Shown here in pieces: positions 45,401 to 57,518 of a stretch of DNA of 64,000 nucleotides (position 1 is the first letter of the stretch; every line of letters starts with the position of its first letter). The position numbers were made by a program, and so were the translations under genes. Source of the DNA: Lingula anatina (taxonomy: Eukaryota; Brachiopoda; Lingulata; Lingulida; Lingulidae); contig NW_019775591.1 in NCBI RefSeq assembly GCF_001039355.2, positions 88,503 to 152,502 of the forward strand, written 5' to 3'. Below the pieces are notes generated by a model that had not been told where the DNA came from, did no database searches, and saw nothing but the letters and a program-made list of their open reading frames with translations.

Positions 45401-48400
45401 AGTTTTGTATCATCTACTAGATATAGATTTGGTTAAATATTCATTTGTAGATTGTGTACAATAAAATGTTACCTTGAAAATACATATAATGTAATGTCAC
45501 CCTAGGGGGAATGGACAAGTAGAAAGATTTAACAGGTCAATGCTCAGTATGTATAGGTACACTTAACCCCCGATGAAAAACACGACTGGAAGATTGGTCC
45601 ATGCGTACAACTGCATGAAAAAACAAAACAACTGGTTTCTCTCTATTTTTTCTAATGTTCGGCAGACATCCGAGACTAGCTGTTGACCTATTTCAAAACC
45701 CTCACGAGTCCGCCTATCCTTGTCGTATCCGGAATATGTATCCCAACTTAGAAAGAAACTGACTGACGCATATGACTTGGCATCTCAACAAATTGAAAAA
45801 GCTTAAACCTGACAAAAAGGAAACCACGATCATAAAGTGAAGTATGCTGGAGTTTCAGTAGGTGACCATGTATTAGTAAGAAATGTTGGTCTAAAGGGTA
45901 AAAACAAGTTGGCCGATAGGTGGAGACCAGAGGCATTCTTAATGACAAACCAACCGAATTCTGATATACCAGTTTTTGTGGTAAAACCAGAGGTTGGTGA
46001 GGGGTCATAAAAAACTCTACATCAGAATATGCTTATACCTCTGACATCTTTACCAGTTTTCACCATCCATAGACCCAAAACAGCTCAAAGAAAACAGGCA
46101 AAAATACAACATAATCCTTCCCCTGTCCCGTCTGATACCCAGTACTTCTTGTGTTTCGGATTCAGACAGTGACAGCTCTTCAGTATGGGGCCCATTAACA
46201 AAATCTCAGGCCAAAGCCACTTTAAAGGCAGTACCCAAGCTTAGAAAATCATTAAGGAACAGGATTTTTTCAGAGGAGAAGAAATAATTATTTTATGTGT
46301 AAGATTGAAGTCAGTATCTTCTTTCATGAAAGCTGTAGGACCAGCTTTTATGTATGGGGAGAGGATGTTGTAGTAATTCAAATGCTTATCTTATTTATTT
46401 CTGTTTCACTTTATTAGTCTATCCTGTTTTCATATTTCCGTTCCTTATTTTCAGTCTATCCTCTTTTCTTTCCTATTCCTTTTTTTCTACGGTGCGTATT
46501 CTAGTATTTACTTGTATGTAATTAATGTTTTATATTTCCATAGTTACTGTTAGTTGAACGTACAGCATTGCTATTTATACGCTTATTTATAAATTATTTA
46601 TTGTTTCTGTGCATTTTCGTGTTCATTAATATATTAGAATAACATAAATGAAATAGTGACTTATAAGCCCACTGCAAAAAGAAAACAAAGCAAATATTTT
46701 CTGTCTTTATACGTTCTTGCTTTTCATTGGTTTATAGTCTCAACTCACTAATTTCCTTTGTTTTCTTCACTTACTTTCTTTACTTTTCGTGGGTCAGACA
46801 TTTTTTTGTTGCAGGTAAAATGTTCTTTTTATCTTGTTGCATAAGTTGCATATCATTTTATTTTACTCTATTAAGTTAATTATTGTTATAAATTTAATGT
46901 TTTATTTAGTAAATTACTCTAAATCTGTAAATAATTATAAATAAAGATGGACTTGCTCTCTTTACTTTTTGTGTGACACACACTGTTTCTGTTGCAGAAA
47001 ATGACAAGAACCTTTTAATACTGTTGCGTATGTAAAAACCAGCAAGTTTCTTGATGGAGGGTACCCTTGCTAGATGAGTTGATATGGAATGACCCATGAT
47101 ATACACCATTCAAAAAATAAACTTAAATTAAAGGCTTAAAAGGCCAAAAATAATTTTCTTGTAAAAAGAATTCTCTTTGAAATTGAAAATATGTAGACAC
47201 ATCCATTATCTACTAGTACAATGACATTTTTACTTCAAGGGCTCATACTTCAAGGGCTCATTCCCATAACCCTATCATACTAGCAGGATGGATCTATTTC
47301 CACAGGGGATTCTCGCTAAATTGCATTCAGTTTAAGCATGCACAAAAGTTAATTACCCCTTTACATCCTCAGTGGGTGTGAAAGACATTTAAGTGGCTAA
47401 AACTGAATGCAATTTGGCCAGAATCCCCTCTAAGTTAGATCGAATCTTCTAGTACAATAAGTTTATGGGAACCCAGTCTTACTTGTAATGTTGACCGGCA
47501 GAGAGAGGATATCTCTCCCCAGGGCAGAGCTAAGCTGGACCAGCACACACTCTTCGTGGGCTTCGTGGGCTGCTATATACAGGCTGGTGCGGCCATGCTG
47601 GTCTGGCGCATTGAAATCGGCCCCACTGAGGATGAGCTCCTTCACACATTCCACGTGATTGTTCTTGGCAGCTAGGTGCAGTGCCGTGGTTCCCCCAGGG
47701 TATGGCACTGCTGAAAACAAAAAGTATGAAAGAATTAGGGCTCAGTCCCATTGAAGTTATCAATCTACGTAGATCGATCCAACTCTGTGGGGATTATGGC
47801 TGAATGCAATCAACTGAAATGTTTCCACTCCATGCCATGTGTAAATATGTTAGACTGACTGCATTCAGAGAGACTACAGAGTTGGATTGATATACACACA
47901 TCGATAGTTTTAATGGGAATAAGGCCTTTTTTTATGTGATCCCTCCCCATCTCCTCCCCTTGCCTTCTGTCCAAATCTTGAAGTCTTAAAATTTGTAATG
48001 TTTGTTCCGTCACCATTACTCTCCAAGATTAATTGGAAAACATGCTGGCACACATACATGTACATTACATGCCATCTTCTAAAGCTTCATATTGTGTAAT
48101 TTTACTTTTATTTTCTGTCACTGACTCACTATTAAAAACAATTTCATTTCTTTTATGTTCTATAAAAGAAAGTATATCACACCTTTATAATTGTGTTTTT
48201 GCAATGTGTCCTTGTCAACAAAACGTTTACCTTTAGCAATATTTCACAGCCTTTCCACTTTATAAAGATATACTATCTTAGAGTTTAATACTATTGAGAA
48301 AACAAATGGTCACATTTTTGTAATATAAAGCCACTAACCTTTGTAGTAGCCATGTCTAGAATACTTGGTCCCAATGTTACAGTCCGCCCCAGCATCTAGC

Positions 48401-49135
48401 AGTGCTTTCAAACACTGGAAATACCCTTTCTCTGCAGCAAGGTGGACTGCAGTCACTTCAAAACGGTCTTTGGCATCCAGAGCAGCTGTAATTCAATAAT
48501 GACAGTACTACTGTCACAGTGATCAGGATTAAGTTTATTAACAACAACAAATATGTACTGTAATTAAACTACATGTACAGTGTATACCGGCCCGTGTATA
48601 CAGTTTCAATGATTTCACAATGATGGTGACACCATGTTTTTTATGTGTTTAGAATATTCTTGTTAAATTGTATAAAATTTAAGTGTAAAACAGATACTGA
48701 TACAGATCTGCATAACCCATTATACAGCACTTGTTGTATATCTGTAAAAACAGATGCCATGCAGTATTAAAACAACTTTCACTTTTCCAGGTTTGTGATT
48801 CAATGCAGTCTGCGACGTGTCTCATGACTGAAAGTGCATTCTTATAATATATGGCAAAATGTATAGCAAAATATATAGTGTTTACCTCCATGCTTTATCA
48901 ACAGTGTAATACACTCTAAAAACCCATGTTCTGCACAAATTTGAAGCGGAGTCATGTAATTCTGAGAGGCATAAAACAAAGTTTTGTTGTATTCGGCAGC
49001 GTTCACCGACACACCTGCCTCTAGCAAGGATTTTATAGTATCAAAATCTCCCTCCTGTGAAGCTTCCACAATGCGCTGCGTCAGCTCTATCCCTCTGCTA
49101 GCCGTGTCAGTGCACAACCACCCCTCCTGCGCCAT
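38947..49135 (-). CDS. ankyrin repeat and SOCS box protein (ASB-like), 439 aa
   Basis: Five exons on the minus strand: 49135-48886, 48485-48339, 47710-47483, 40350-40141, 39431-38947. All internal junctions are phase 1 and the total is 1,320 bases. The ATG at 49135-49133 has G at -3 and +4 and an in-frame TGA three codons upstream. Residues about 15-310 hold around eight ankyrin repeats (TPLQICAEHGFLECITLLIK, TAVHLAAEKGYFQCLKALLD, TALHLAAKNNHVECVKELIL, TSLYIAAHEAHEECV, TPLHECVRHGQRRAVRELLK, TPLHLAVQ). Residues about 386-426 form a SOCS box: LQHNCRCAIRSAMG is the elongin B/C box and LPLPQSLRDYL the Cullin-5 box. ASB proteins are substrate adaptors of Cullin-5/elongin ubiquitin ligases. I cannot say which vertebrate ASB is closest. 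Intron 3 (40351-47482) is full of transposon remnants. Confidence 0.92.
40141..40350 (-). CDS. ASB-like gene, fourth exon (two ankyrin repeats)
   Basis: The 210-base exon encodes ETPLHECVRHGQRRAVRELL and FTPLHLAVQVTSFNFELLQD, two ankyrin repeats with the TPLH turn, ending DIRDGN in phase 1. Acceptor TTACAG and donor GTAAGT are consensus. Confidence 0.9.
41393..41708 (+). pseudogene. Harbinger Myb/SANT-like DNA-binding protein relic
   Basis: Translation from the ATG at 41393 begins MASSASGKRQRKP. After a frameshift near 41430 it continues TYSRQENLLIAECYEEFKDT, ARKNNAWESIVNQHKARF and RSLEDLEDKILQTNFRF. These match the N-terminal Myb/SANT-like domain (NAIF1 type) encoded by Harbinger elements, which guides the transposase to DNA. 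The frameshift makes it non-functional. Confidence 0.75.
41930..42178 (-). pseudogene. Harbinger DDE nuclease N-terminal relic
   Basis: The minus-strand frame reads LDIFDDVELVKRYRFSRDRL, the hallmark N-terminus of HARBI1-type nucleases (DD-x-EL-x-x-RYR-F/L-x-R). It runs out into unrelated sequence after about 60 residues; the catalytic DDE core is deleted. It is oriented opposite to the Myb-like relic, as in intact Harbinger elements. Confidence 0.75.
42880..43435 (+). pseudogene. pogo/Tigger-type DDE transposase fragment
   Basis: The frame shows TGWMKKEVMLLWIKEVL, LLIMDSSSAHTTDMV (second catalytic aspartate, D-x-x-x-AH), IIPGGCTSLAQPLDVSLNKP and FKGHLWRLW, all diagnostic of DDE_1 transposases of the Tc1/mariner-pogo group. 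A frameshift near 43240 moves to a second frame with QVPEWINNTWSQIPEEMIRR and SFDATGINPAL, the usual C-terminus. The N-terminal helix-turn-helix domains are missing. It is a relic in intron 3 of the ASB-like gene. Confidence 0.82.
44081..45470 (+). pseudogene. decayed transposase-like gene (ATSHGKSPCD type)
   Basis: Several plus-strand frames add up to one protein type that I know as repetitive in invertebrates but cannot name: AYSYIARCQAKYLQRRK, DDQALILADFAEDH, HPAVVYYKQSG, ATSHGKSPCDCIGGIIKRL (44730-44815), LFTFCKENITTNQFYFVSKE, TTGCHYFEPQST and WVPVTDILCKINIPV. The conserved DFAE, HP-VYYK and SHGK-CDG blocks suggest a DDE-type transposase. There are many stops and shifts, and a non-LTR 3' end appears inserted at 44560-44640. 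Confidence 0.55.
44560..44640 (+). mobile_element. 3' end of a non-LTR retrotransposon
   Basis: The sequence CAACCTTCGGGTTGCGATTC followed by CCAATAAAGATTATTATTAT matches the 3' end of the minus-strand element at 1913-1970 (CAACCCTCGGGTTGC then an AAT/ATT tail). Only the tail is present. Confidence 0.45.
45498..46290 (+). pseudogene. Ty3/Gypsy integrase C-terminal remnant
   Basis: Decayed plus-strand frames show GNGQVERFNRSMLSM (end of the integrase core), LVHAYNCMKK, YVSQLRKKLTDAYDLASQQI, VGDHVLVRNVGLKGKNKLAD, RW, and PVFVVKPEVGEG followed by LHQNMLIPL, the typical integrase C-terminus of Gypsy elements. Stops and frameshifts are frequent. Following AT-rich DNA to about 46900 may include a 3' LTR, which I could not delimit. 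It may or may not come from the same family as the gag at 4033-4565. Confidence 0.8.
46291..47482. other. remaining part of ASB intron 3
   Basis: No coding or structural feature recognised apart from AT-rich sequence that could contain a degraded LTR. A short inverted pair near 47315 and 47400 (ATTGCATTCAGTTTAAGC / AACTGAATGCAAT) could be MITE ends. Confidence 0.3.
47483..47710 (-). CDS. ASB-like gene, third exon (two ankyrin repeats)
   Basis: The 228-base exon encodes TTALHLAAKNNHVECVKELI and RTSLYIAAHEAHEECVLVQL. Both are canonical ankyrin units. It ends LPVNITS with donor GTAAGA, phase 1. Confidence 0.9.
48339..48485 (-). CDS. ASB-like gene, second exon (ankyrin repeat)
   Basis: The 147-base exon encodes VTAVHLAAEKGYFQCLKALL, DAGADCNIG and a basic/aromatic end (SRHGYYK). 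It was found from the splice signals (TTACAG acceptor, GTTAGT donor) and fits phase 1 on both sides. Confidence 0.88.
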
Positions 49136-49474
49136 TGCGAATCATAGTGTGATAATTCAAACCTCGAATGCCTAGGGTAGAAATTAGCGCCACCAGTCAA
49201 GACAGCCCCGTACCAAAGCGAGAACCGACAAATTATAAGAGTCGGAACAAACAACAAGAATCGTGTATTCTCAACTCAGCTTTATGCCCACTGTCAAGTT
49301 CTTCCATTATAACAATAAAAATAAGGAATTCATTAATACGAAAAGGAGTCCACATTTATCGATATCCGCACTGAACAGGCTTAAAATAATGAAATTATGA
49401 CTACTGAAAAACACGCTTTGTCTCTTTATTTATTTTTTCGACTGACTTATTTACCAATCAGACCGGTTTTTTGA

Positions 49475-49690
49475 AGGGGGGTCCGGAACGACACACCTCG
49501 GATGCAAAGTCAACCATCGCCCCCTTGGTGTGGGGTTTGGGGCCTGCTCAAGGGGCCCGAATTTTTTTGGTTTTCTGGAGAGCAAACAGTGCCCTTTGGT
49601 ACTGTTTAGAACTATGATATAGCTAGTCAAAATTGTAATTTCAAGAGGGAAATATTGGTGTGACATATTTTTCAGGACCCCCCTGACCCT
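49475..49690 (+). repeat. dispersed repeat, copy A
   Basis: About 200 bases align with the reverse complement of 58960-59180. Shared strings include CTAGTCAAAAT-T-TAATTTCAAG and TGG-GTGGGGTT-GGGGCC. The unit is flanked by C/G-rich low-complexity ends. No coding potential; family unknown. Confidence 0.7.
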
Positions 49691-50089
49691 CCTCCCCCCT
49701 CCAAATCCGCTGCATTTAGGGCTCTTAAATTGAGACAGTCGTGGATTTTTGTTCTGTACACATATAGGCCTATGTTTAAAAATTGAATACAACTTTGAAT
49801 TCATTCAATTTTATTTTTTGACACTTCAGCATGTGAAACGCACCTCTATATTGGGTTTGGGTGTACTGTATAACGACATAAGACGCACCCATCATAAGTG
49901 GCGTGAACATCAGAGACATATAAAGACAAAAGAGGCGCCAACACACAACTGCGTGGACTTTTTTTTTCATATTTCTCGATAACCTTGCACAGGCAATTGG
50001 GCCTTGCAGAGCGCACACACCAAAAAACATTAATTTAATAATTAGCTCAAAAATTGTTCGAGACTTTCAGACAAACAGGTCTGTTTGCT

Positions 50090-51166
50090 TCTTTTAATTG
50101 TACTAGTACACGTACTAATTTATCTTGGATCTAAGTCGACTGGGATTTTAGTCTCAGAGTTAAGACTAATTTTCAATAAATAGGCTTGAGCTTCTATTCA
50201 GGTTGTTGTATTAGTATACCATCAATCAACTTCTAGAGTGGAAGCGACTTATTACAAGTACGGGAAAACCATGAGCTTTTATTAAATCTTTTTATGGGAA
50301 TGGGGAAAGACAAAGAGTTTTCTCTAGTACAGCTGCATTTAGCTAATACTAGGCCTACTCTTACTANTGTTATCTAGATAGCACTAAATTATGATGGGAT
50401 TCAAATGAAAAAAATGTTTTGGGACAGCACAACACTGTTTCAAATTAATTGGATTTGACATATAAGAGTTGGCTGAAAGTAACATGAGCCCTTTAGGTTA
50501 ATAGGGTTTCAACTGACCCATGTCCAATAGTACATGTCGCGCGCGTCTGTGTGGAGATAGATTTTGTTGGAGGTTTGTAAGAGTTGAAAGCGACATGACT
50601 CTCAAGTTACGTCAACTTCGTTTATAAGGGTCTACTTATTCAGCTGCGAAAATCACACGTTATGCCTATTTCATGTTTTATAACAGTGTCATTTGAGAGA
50701 CGAATGCGACATGGGTCGTGTCAATCTCGCATCTGTGGAGTTCAGTAAGTGGCGAAAGAGACACAGCCATGCCATTTTCAGCTCTCAAAGCTCTGTAGTA
50801 AAAGACGAACTCGGCATAGGCCTTGTCGTTTTCGCATGTAAAGGGGCGTCTAAAAGACGCACGCGTAGGCTCCTATGGGCCATGGTAAGTTTCCTTTAAT
50901 TGTACTATAGTACACGTAGTAATTTATCTTGGATCTAATTCGACCGGGAATTTTAGTCTCAGAGTTAAGACTAATTTTTTAATAAAAAGGCTTGAGCTTC
51001 TATTCAGGTTGCTGTATTAGTATACCATCAATCAACTTCTAGAGTGGAAGCGACTTATTACAAGTACGGGGAAAACACGAGCTTTTATTAAATCTTTTTA
51101 TGGGAATGGGGAAAGACAAATAGTTTTCTCTAGTACAGCCGCATTTGGCTAATACTACTCTTACTA
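50090..51166 (+). repeat. diverged direct duplication next to an N
   Basis: About 275 bases at 50090-50366 recur at about 50897-51166 with substitutions and short indels (shared GTACACGTA-TAATTTATCT, ATCAATCAACTTCTAGAGTG). The first copy ends exactly at the N at 50367. Non-coding. Confidence 0.85.
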
Positions 51167-52660
51167 CACCGCATTTCCCATAATAGCGTTCCCTGCTTTA
51201 ATACATATAGAACCAGAGGTGAATGTCCCATACAAGATCCTCGTCAAGTGCCAAACTTGAAATATGATATCGATCACCACCAAGGTCTAATCGTTTCTTA
51301 CTACATGTAGGTCCACTCCCGCCAGTTTAATTAATTTCCGAAAATTTTATCAAAATCTGCCAGCAACTTTTTTTTGACAGATAGACAGACAAACATGCAG
51401 ACAGGCAAACGGTAAAAAACAACCTCATTGTGGGTCATTATCACTTCACCGGTAATCGCGTTGAATGTAATATGTTGCAGGATCGATGCGGTAATACAAC
51501 AGAATCGTTCTGCATGTTTTGAAATTCTTTAAAAAATAGAAGTCCTTGCTTTAATAGTACCGGTCCCCCCCCCCTCCCCCCGCTCCAAGAAATCCCCAAT
51601 GTTTATAGAACCTGCTGCCACTATTGTAACAAACGGTCCCTTCGATTCTACAATTTTATGATACCATATTTTCAATATTTCGTATGTCTATATATCACTT
51701 CTATTATACCGACATTCCCTGTATAATAGTATCCAATCCCTCGAGAGACAAAAACTATTTCAACAATATATGTTGCTATTATGAACGTATTAGATATACT
51801 GTCTGCAACGACTCCACAGCAACGTAACTCCACAGCGACTCCAGGAAATGTCTCGGCGGAGAAAACTCGTACAGATTTTCCTGTATCGATCTCTGCAACT
51901 GCTCTGAGACTTTGCTAAGGCACAAACGCCGAGACACTATTACACGCATATGTACTTAAAGGTAGGCCTATGTATTTTATGTCATCGTGTAAGTTCAAAA
52001 AGGGGACAGGCTTCATGTTTATTCTTGTGTATTGTTGGTTGTTATTTTAAAGGTTACCCTACTCCCACCCTTTTCAATAGCACATCTGGGTTATCCATAT
52101 TTGCTAAAGGTGCCCATTTTTCTCAGGTATGTCAGCACTGTGGCAGAAGGCTCGTAAGGGAAAGAGTAGGGTGTCATTAGATATGGCCGAGGTTTGTCAT
52201 ACGATCTCTTGATTACTCTCTGTTTACCACCATGGCCACTGACACTAGTATTAAGACGAAAAGGTGCGTTTGAAACGAAATGCACCCCAGGGAGTAACGG
52301 AAGCCAGAGTAACCGTTGAAAAATATTGAAGGTGGGTGGTGGACGTGCGATGGAGACAGCGACCTTTAGCGGTGTGTTGCTTTTAGATTGTAAACAAGCA
52401 CGTTCGATAAGATAACAATATCAACACTTTCATGATCAGTTTAGCAAAACTGCCTCAGTACGTAAGTGCGTATACATACAGGTATGTACAATAAGGAAAT
52501 GTGCCTGTCAAAGTCGGTTATGTAGACTCACGGGTAGGTAGTCGAAACTGCAGTGATAGGGCCTATAGTTGGCTTGCATGTACGATCCATGCCTAGCATT
52601 AGTGAAACTGTTTCACGTGAAAAGCTTTTAGCTAGTGACAGTATTAAAGGTAGATACAAA

Positions 52661-54768
52661 GGGGGGGGGGGGGGGGGGTAGAAGGGGGCTATCCCCTTTT
52701 CCCGAAACATTATATAGGATTTGACCTCATTTTTTTATTCGTCTATTCATTTCTTTTTATCTTTGGATCTGTCACCTAACGTAAATTTAAATAGAAACAA
52801 TCAAACAAACAAACAAACAAACAAAAAAAAAAAAGATACNCAATATTGCGATAAAAATGCAAATCAGATGGGACGAGAAAACCAAAAGGACAGATTTCCA
52901 ATTCAACAGTTAATCGTATTAACTTAGAAATACTAAAGCTATTGTTATTTTCATTGTTGTTATTATTATCATTTAAACATTTTTGGCAAAACGAAGTGAC
53001 GAAGATGATTTAATGACTGTTTCTGGTGAGTTCCATAGATAGGCAAGATGTGTTTACGTTTTCTAAGGCATCTAGTTTCGTAAATATGCAATTATATTAT
53101 CTTAATTTGAAGTATATTACATTACCTAAAGCAACGTTTTTCCGTAATTATTATAAAAGCTAAATTTCTTAGTGGCTCCATCAATATGTAAACGAGAAAT
53201 AAATATCTGCTTATTTCTCCGTGATAATCCGTATTCCTTCTTAGGCAATCAAAAATTGATATATCATCCCGTATTCGTAAAATTACAAAATAATATTGAA
53301 AGGCATCTAAAAAAAACAATGTTACAGTTAAATCTTGATATACCTCAAATTTTCAAACAAAATTCAAATTAAACATAATTGTTTTAATCGTAAAAAGTGA
53401 TAGTCTAAGAAATACGTTACCCTTGATGAGCACAGCGACGAAATGTAGAATGACAAGCAACAGCGTTGTAATCATTATCGTTCAACGGATTAGTTTTTCC
53501 TTGATTTGATGCTGACAGTAATTTTAAGACGCTCGAATTCGACAAAAAGACTTTTAAATCATTCATAAAAAAATTAAAACTTCGAAAATATCGGCCTCGA
53601 TAACATTCTTTGCGGCTTTGTCAGTTTGGGCGGCGTCAAGGAGAGTGTACACAGGGCATTTGACACGGATTAATAGTTTCGTACGAGGTTCAAACACCAA
53701 ACAAACAAAAACGGGCTAGTCTTATTTAGGCCAAGGTGTGGGAATGAAATAATTTAAATTCAAAATCTATGAAGGTTCGTGGATTGCTTTAAAATGGTGG
53801 AATTGTTTTAATTTTATTTCAGTCTTGGAAATGAGTAACCAAGAATAGAAATATTTTATTTTCAGTGAAATAAATGTTAAAGATTCACGTTTAAACTACT
53901 ACTAATTCACAAATGGATATTAATGATTTCCTCAACCGTAACTCGAACGCGTTAAGTATTTCCATTTATTCCTCGCCTGGACGACGCGGTTAACAAACTG
54001 GCATGCTAATAGCTCTTCTATAGACTGATAATAGTACACCTGTGGCTGGAGTTTCTAAGCCCTAAACAGGGGTGCGTGAAGATGTTTTCCACTACATATT
54101 TTGCACTGAATTTTGGATTGATGAAATAAAACGAAATACATGTATTACATAAGTAATACTTAGAAGTTATATAGAAATAAAAATTAATTAAAAGAAAAAA
54201 ACAAACAATTGTGACAGTCTTCTCTCTTGTCGAAATGAACAAAGAAACACATGTGAAAGTATCGAAATGCAGTTTAGCATGCAAATATTTGATACGGATC
54301 AGATCTAGAGTTGGTATCTTTTGATAAAAAAAGTCACTTCCACTAGGACACCGGGTTTTCTATATTAACCCCGCCCCTTGCTTTTAACATTCGTCAGAAT
54401 CAGGAGATGATACTGCAGATACAGTATTTGTGATTGATATCTTCGCGAAAAGATACGGGATAACCCCTTAAATCTCAAACATCAAACTGATAACAGGAAA
54501 GCGTCACTGTCATGGGAGCCCAGCCAAGCTGGTGGACTGTTTACTTGGATATCTGCTGGTGGAATTTCAATCTTAGTTAACTGGGAGACACTGTGTATAT
54601 AATGGGGTAGAAGGGGGCTATCCCCTTTTCCCGAAACATAATATAGGATTTGACCTAATTTTTTTATTCGTCTATTCATTTCTTTTTATCTTTGGATCTG
54701 TCACCTAACGTAAATTTAAATAGAAACAATCAAACAAACAAACAAACAAACAAAAAAAAAAAAGATAC
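52661..54768 (+). repeat. 165-bp repeat pair, first copy next to an N
   Basis: Bases 52675-52839 and 54604-54768 align with a constant offset of 1929 and a few substitutions (shared GAAGGGGGCTATCCCCTTTT, then a CAAA repeat). The first copy follows a poly-G run (52661-52678) and ends exactly at the N at 52840. Upstream flanks of the two copies differ. Confidence 0.9.
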
Positions 54769-55439
54769 AAAAAAAAAAAAAATGGCAGAATATAAAAAAG
54801 ATGCATAAATTTATTATCGCTTAGGTTATTAAAATCATTTGAAATGCGCACCATGTGTAAAGCAACATGTGGTGAAGAATATTGGACCCTGAGCTTCAAT
54901 ATCTTGTCAGTATTATTATATGGCTATTTCATTAATGACATATGAAAAAGGGATATTGGCACGAGTAACAGCTTGTGGAGCCGTATTAAATTAAATACGT
55001 TTGTCATGCATTGTACCTGCGTGTGCAGAAACTTCATCTGCATTTGAAAGGAACAGGACGATGAGGTAAGACTAGAGTTTCCTCAATTAGAAAAAAGGTG
55101 GGCTGCCATTTATATTTGATTGATAGGACGGCGTCCACGTCGTTATGTCAACATACCTTTAAAGATGCATTTGAAGTCTTTTTTTGCCACAAAAGCCGAC
55201 TAAATGCCACCAGATGGTTTCATATAGTACAACTTTGAGAAATACCAAAAGCCATCGTTCCATTTAACCGAAAAATGATATTTGAACGGATTTTCTGCTT
55301 GCTTTTTGTGCCTTCTAAAAACGGGACAGATAAGTAGGTCAAATTTTAGACAAAAATTTGAAGAAGGAGCAGTTAAAAGCCCTTTTATGGCTGGTCGAGT
55401 GATTGCACTCCGTTCATCCTTTGGCGTGTACACTTTATT

Positions 55440-55623
55440 TGAGAGCATTCACACCGAGAAGAGCCGAGGTCAAACAAGGCCGAGACCTAAATATGGCGGA
55501 CCTACATGAAAGGAGAACCGCGTAATCTTTTAATGGTCTCTCAATGACATTCATTGACATTTATTGAGAGACCATTTAGGGATTATGACTGGACCTAGGC
55601 TCTTCACGATGTGAATGCTCTCA
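55440..55623. mobile_element. foldback element with nested hairpin
   Basis: Outer arms TGAGAGCATTCACA... (55440-55473) and ...GTGAATGCTCTCA (55591-55623) are imperfect inverted repeats of about 33 bases. An inner perfect hairpin (AATGGTCTCTCAAT at 55532-55545 with ATTGAGAGACCATT at 55563-55576) lies inside. This double palindrome suggests a foldback-type MITE. No clear target duplication. Confidence 0.6.
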
Positions 55624-57518
55624 TTGAGTAGAATAAGATACTAGTAGGAGTGGTTAATATGCGTTACTAGGAATCCATTAACGCTCAGCTAAAAATGTAC
55701 CTTTGAACTCTGGACTTACAGTTCTTTATTTAGTCCACTGAAGACAGTGAATTATTAATATCAACACGAAGTCAATTATTGTATAGTACACAGCTGGACC
55801 TAGAAGGATATAACTAGACAATGCTGACATAACTCAAGTACAGGCACCATCAGTGTAGGCCCTATATGTCTTCTACACGGAGTACAGGTAAATGTCCTAT
55901 GTAGACTCACTTTACATGTGAATATGAACGTGTATTTTGACGGCATATTCCTAAACCAGTACATGCACGACCTTCCGTTGATGTGCCAATTTGATATCAT
56001 GTATGTGTTTTGCTATGTAACCATGGTGATAAATGGTATCAACTGGCCTTCGTGTCATGCTGCTAGGTAGGCATACCGGATCCATTACTTTAATGTTCAG
56101 GTACATAAATGTGAGAAATGTACATATTGTTGTTTTTTCTTGTAAATACATTGTGTGAAAGCCATCACTAAACTGATTAAAGCGCAGTAATAGAGGTGTG
56201 TATGTGAAATACCTAAGACATTAGGTATTGTGTATGTGTGAAATACCTAAGACATTACTTTTTTGTGAAAAGATAATGATAATTAGGTACCGACGCATTT
56301 TGAGAATAACGTGTATTTTATCCTTGGCGTCCATTCCCACTGTTTCAAAATATATGTAAGTCTATTTTTTCTATCATTATTAATTTATCATTAATTTCAT
56401 TATATTCTTTTGACTCGCTATGGTACATGTATTCAAATCATATTAAAATAATGCATGACTTTGAACTCTTACATAACTGCAGTGCATTTACTGAGGCTCC
56501 CTATTTAAGGGAAAAAAGCTAGAAAGGATATGTAAAATTGCCATCTTAATGCACCTCTTTTTCTCAAAGAAGTAGCTGTTTATTAAAGCACATGACATCT
56601 AGAGGATTTTCAGTAGTCAACTGGTCACAAAACAAAATGAGCTTGATAAATTGCAGATGGTTCCCTTTAAGTTATTGATTTTCCATCAGTGTTACCTGTT
56701 TTTCCAGACAAAATGATAAATGTGTTTTTTGTTTCATCAGTAAATTTGACTAGCGAGAATGCCATCGCTTGTTCCATAATGCTTGCTGATTGAATTGAAT
56801 CCAGAAGCAACATTGTTTTCCGAACGATTTCAGATATTGAGAATTATGAATTTTTAAAAGTAGATAAACACATCACTGCGGTGACAGCGAATGCACGGCT
56901 AAATTCAGAACGGTTTTGACAAAAGCTGTCCGAGTCCATTCTCCAGGATCCAAGCTATTGATTGCAGCTCAATAATACAGTTCATATTTTATCTTTGGGT
57001 TAAACAGATAGCACAGCAGGAAGGAGGTCGGATGAAAGAGATATGACACAGGGAATTGTAATATTAAGCTCTGTATACCTGGAATTAAGGATAAAACCTT
57101 TGTTTTATACCGATCTGAAAGTGAATGTTATTAAAAACGTTACCGTAAAGAGAAAAAAACAAACCGTAACCAAACATGGTATCAAATAAACTAAAGCCAG
57201 GAACTATTCATAACTTTGAACTGGAAGTAAAGTGCATTGACTTAACAAATCTGGACTACTAGCAGGGGATAACTATTATTTCATTCAGTATCAACAAATT
57301 ATCTATATCAATAACAATTTATAATTCTACAGCTTGGGTTTATAATTACATTAATGAGATTTGGTCAGTCACATGTACTAGAGTTAGCCGCCATTTCTAA
57401 CCATTGAGAGTTTCTCACTAGAAGTAAACAGTGTCATTTGTGGGATGTATGTCACTCATATTGAATTATATGTATATGTCTATATGATATGAATGTTCAT
57501 TTCAGTGGAAAAATCAGA

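Larger units (their letters stand above)
49136..57518. other. intergenic region without recognised gene
   Basis: Between the start of the ASB-like gene (-) and the MS4A-like gene (+). The promoters of both should lie in its outer parts. It contains a dispersed repeat (49475-49690), a duplication (50090-51166), a 165-base repeat pair (52675 and 54604), a foldback element (55440-55623) and two N positions (50367, 52840). The frame at 50693-50883 ends in a good donor (ATG|GTAAGT), so it could be a stray 5' exon, but nothing links it to a gene. Confidence 0.45.

Noticed and set aside
50693-50899. Open frame ending in a consensus donor
   Set aside because: It has no domain, lies between two copies of a duplication beside an N, and no downstream exon joins in phase.
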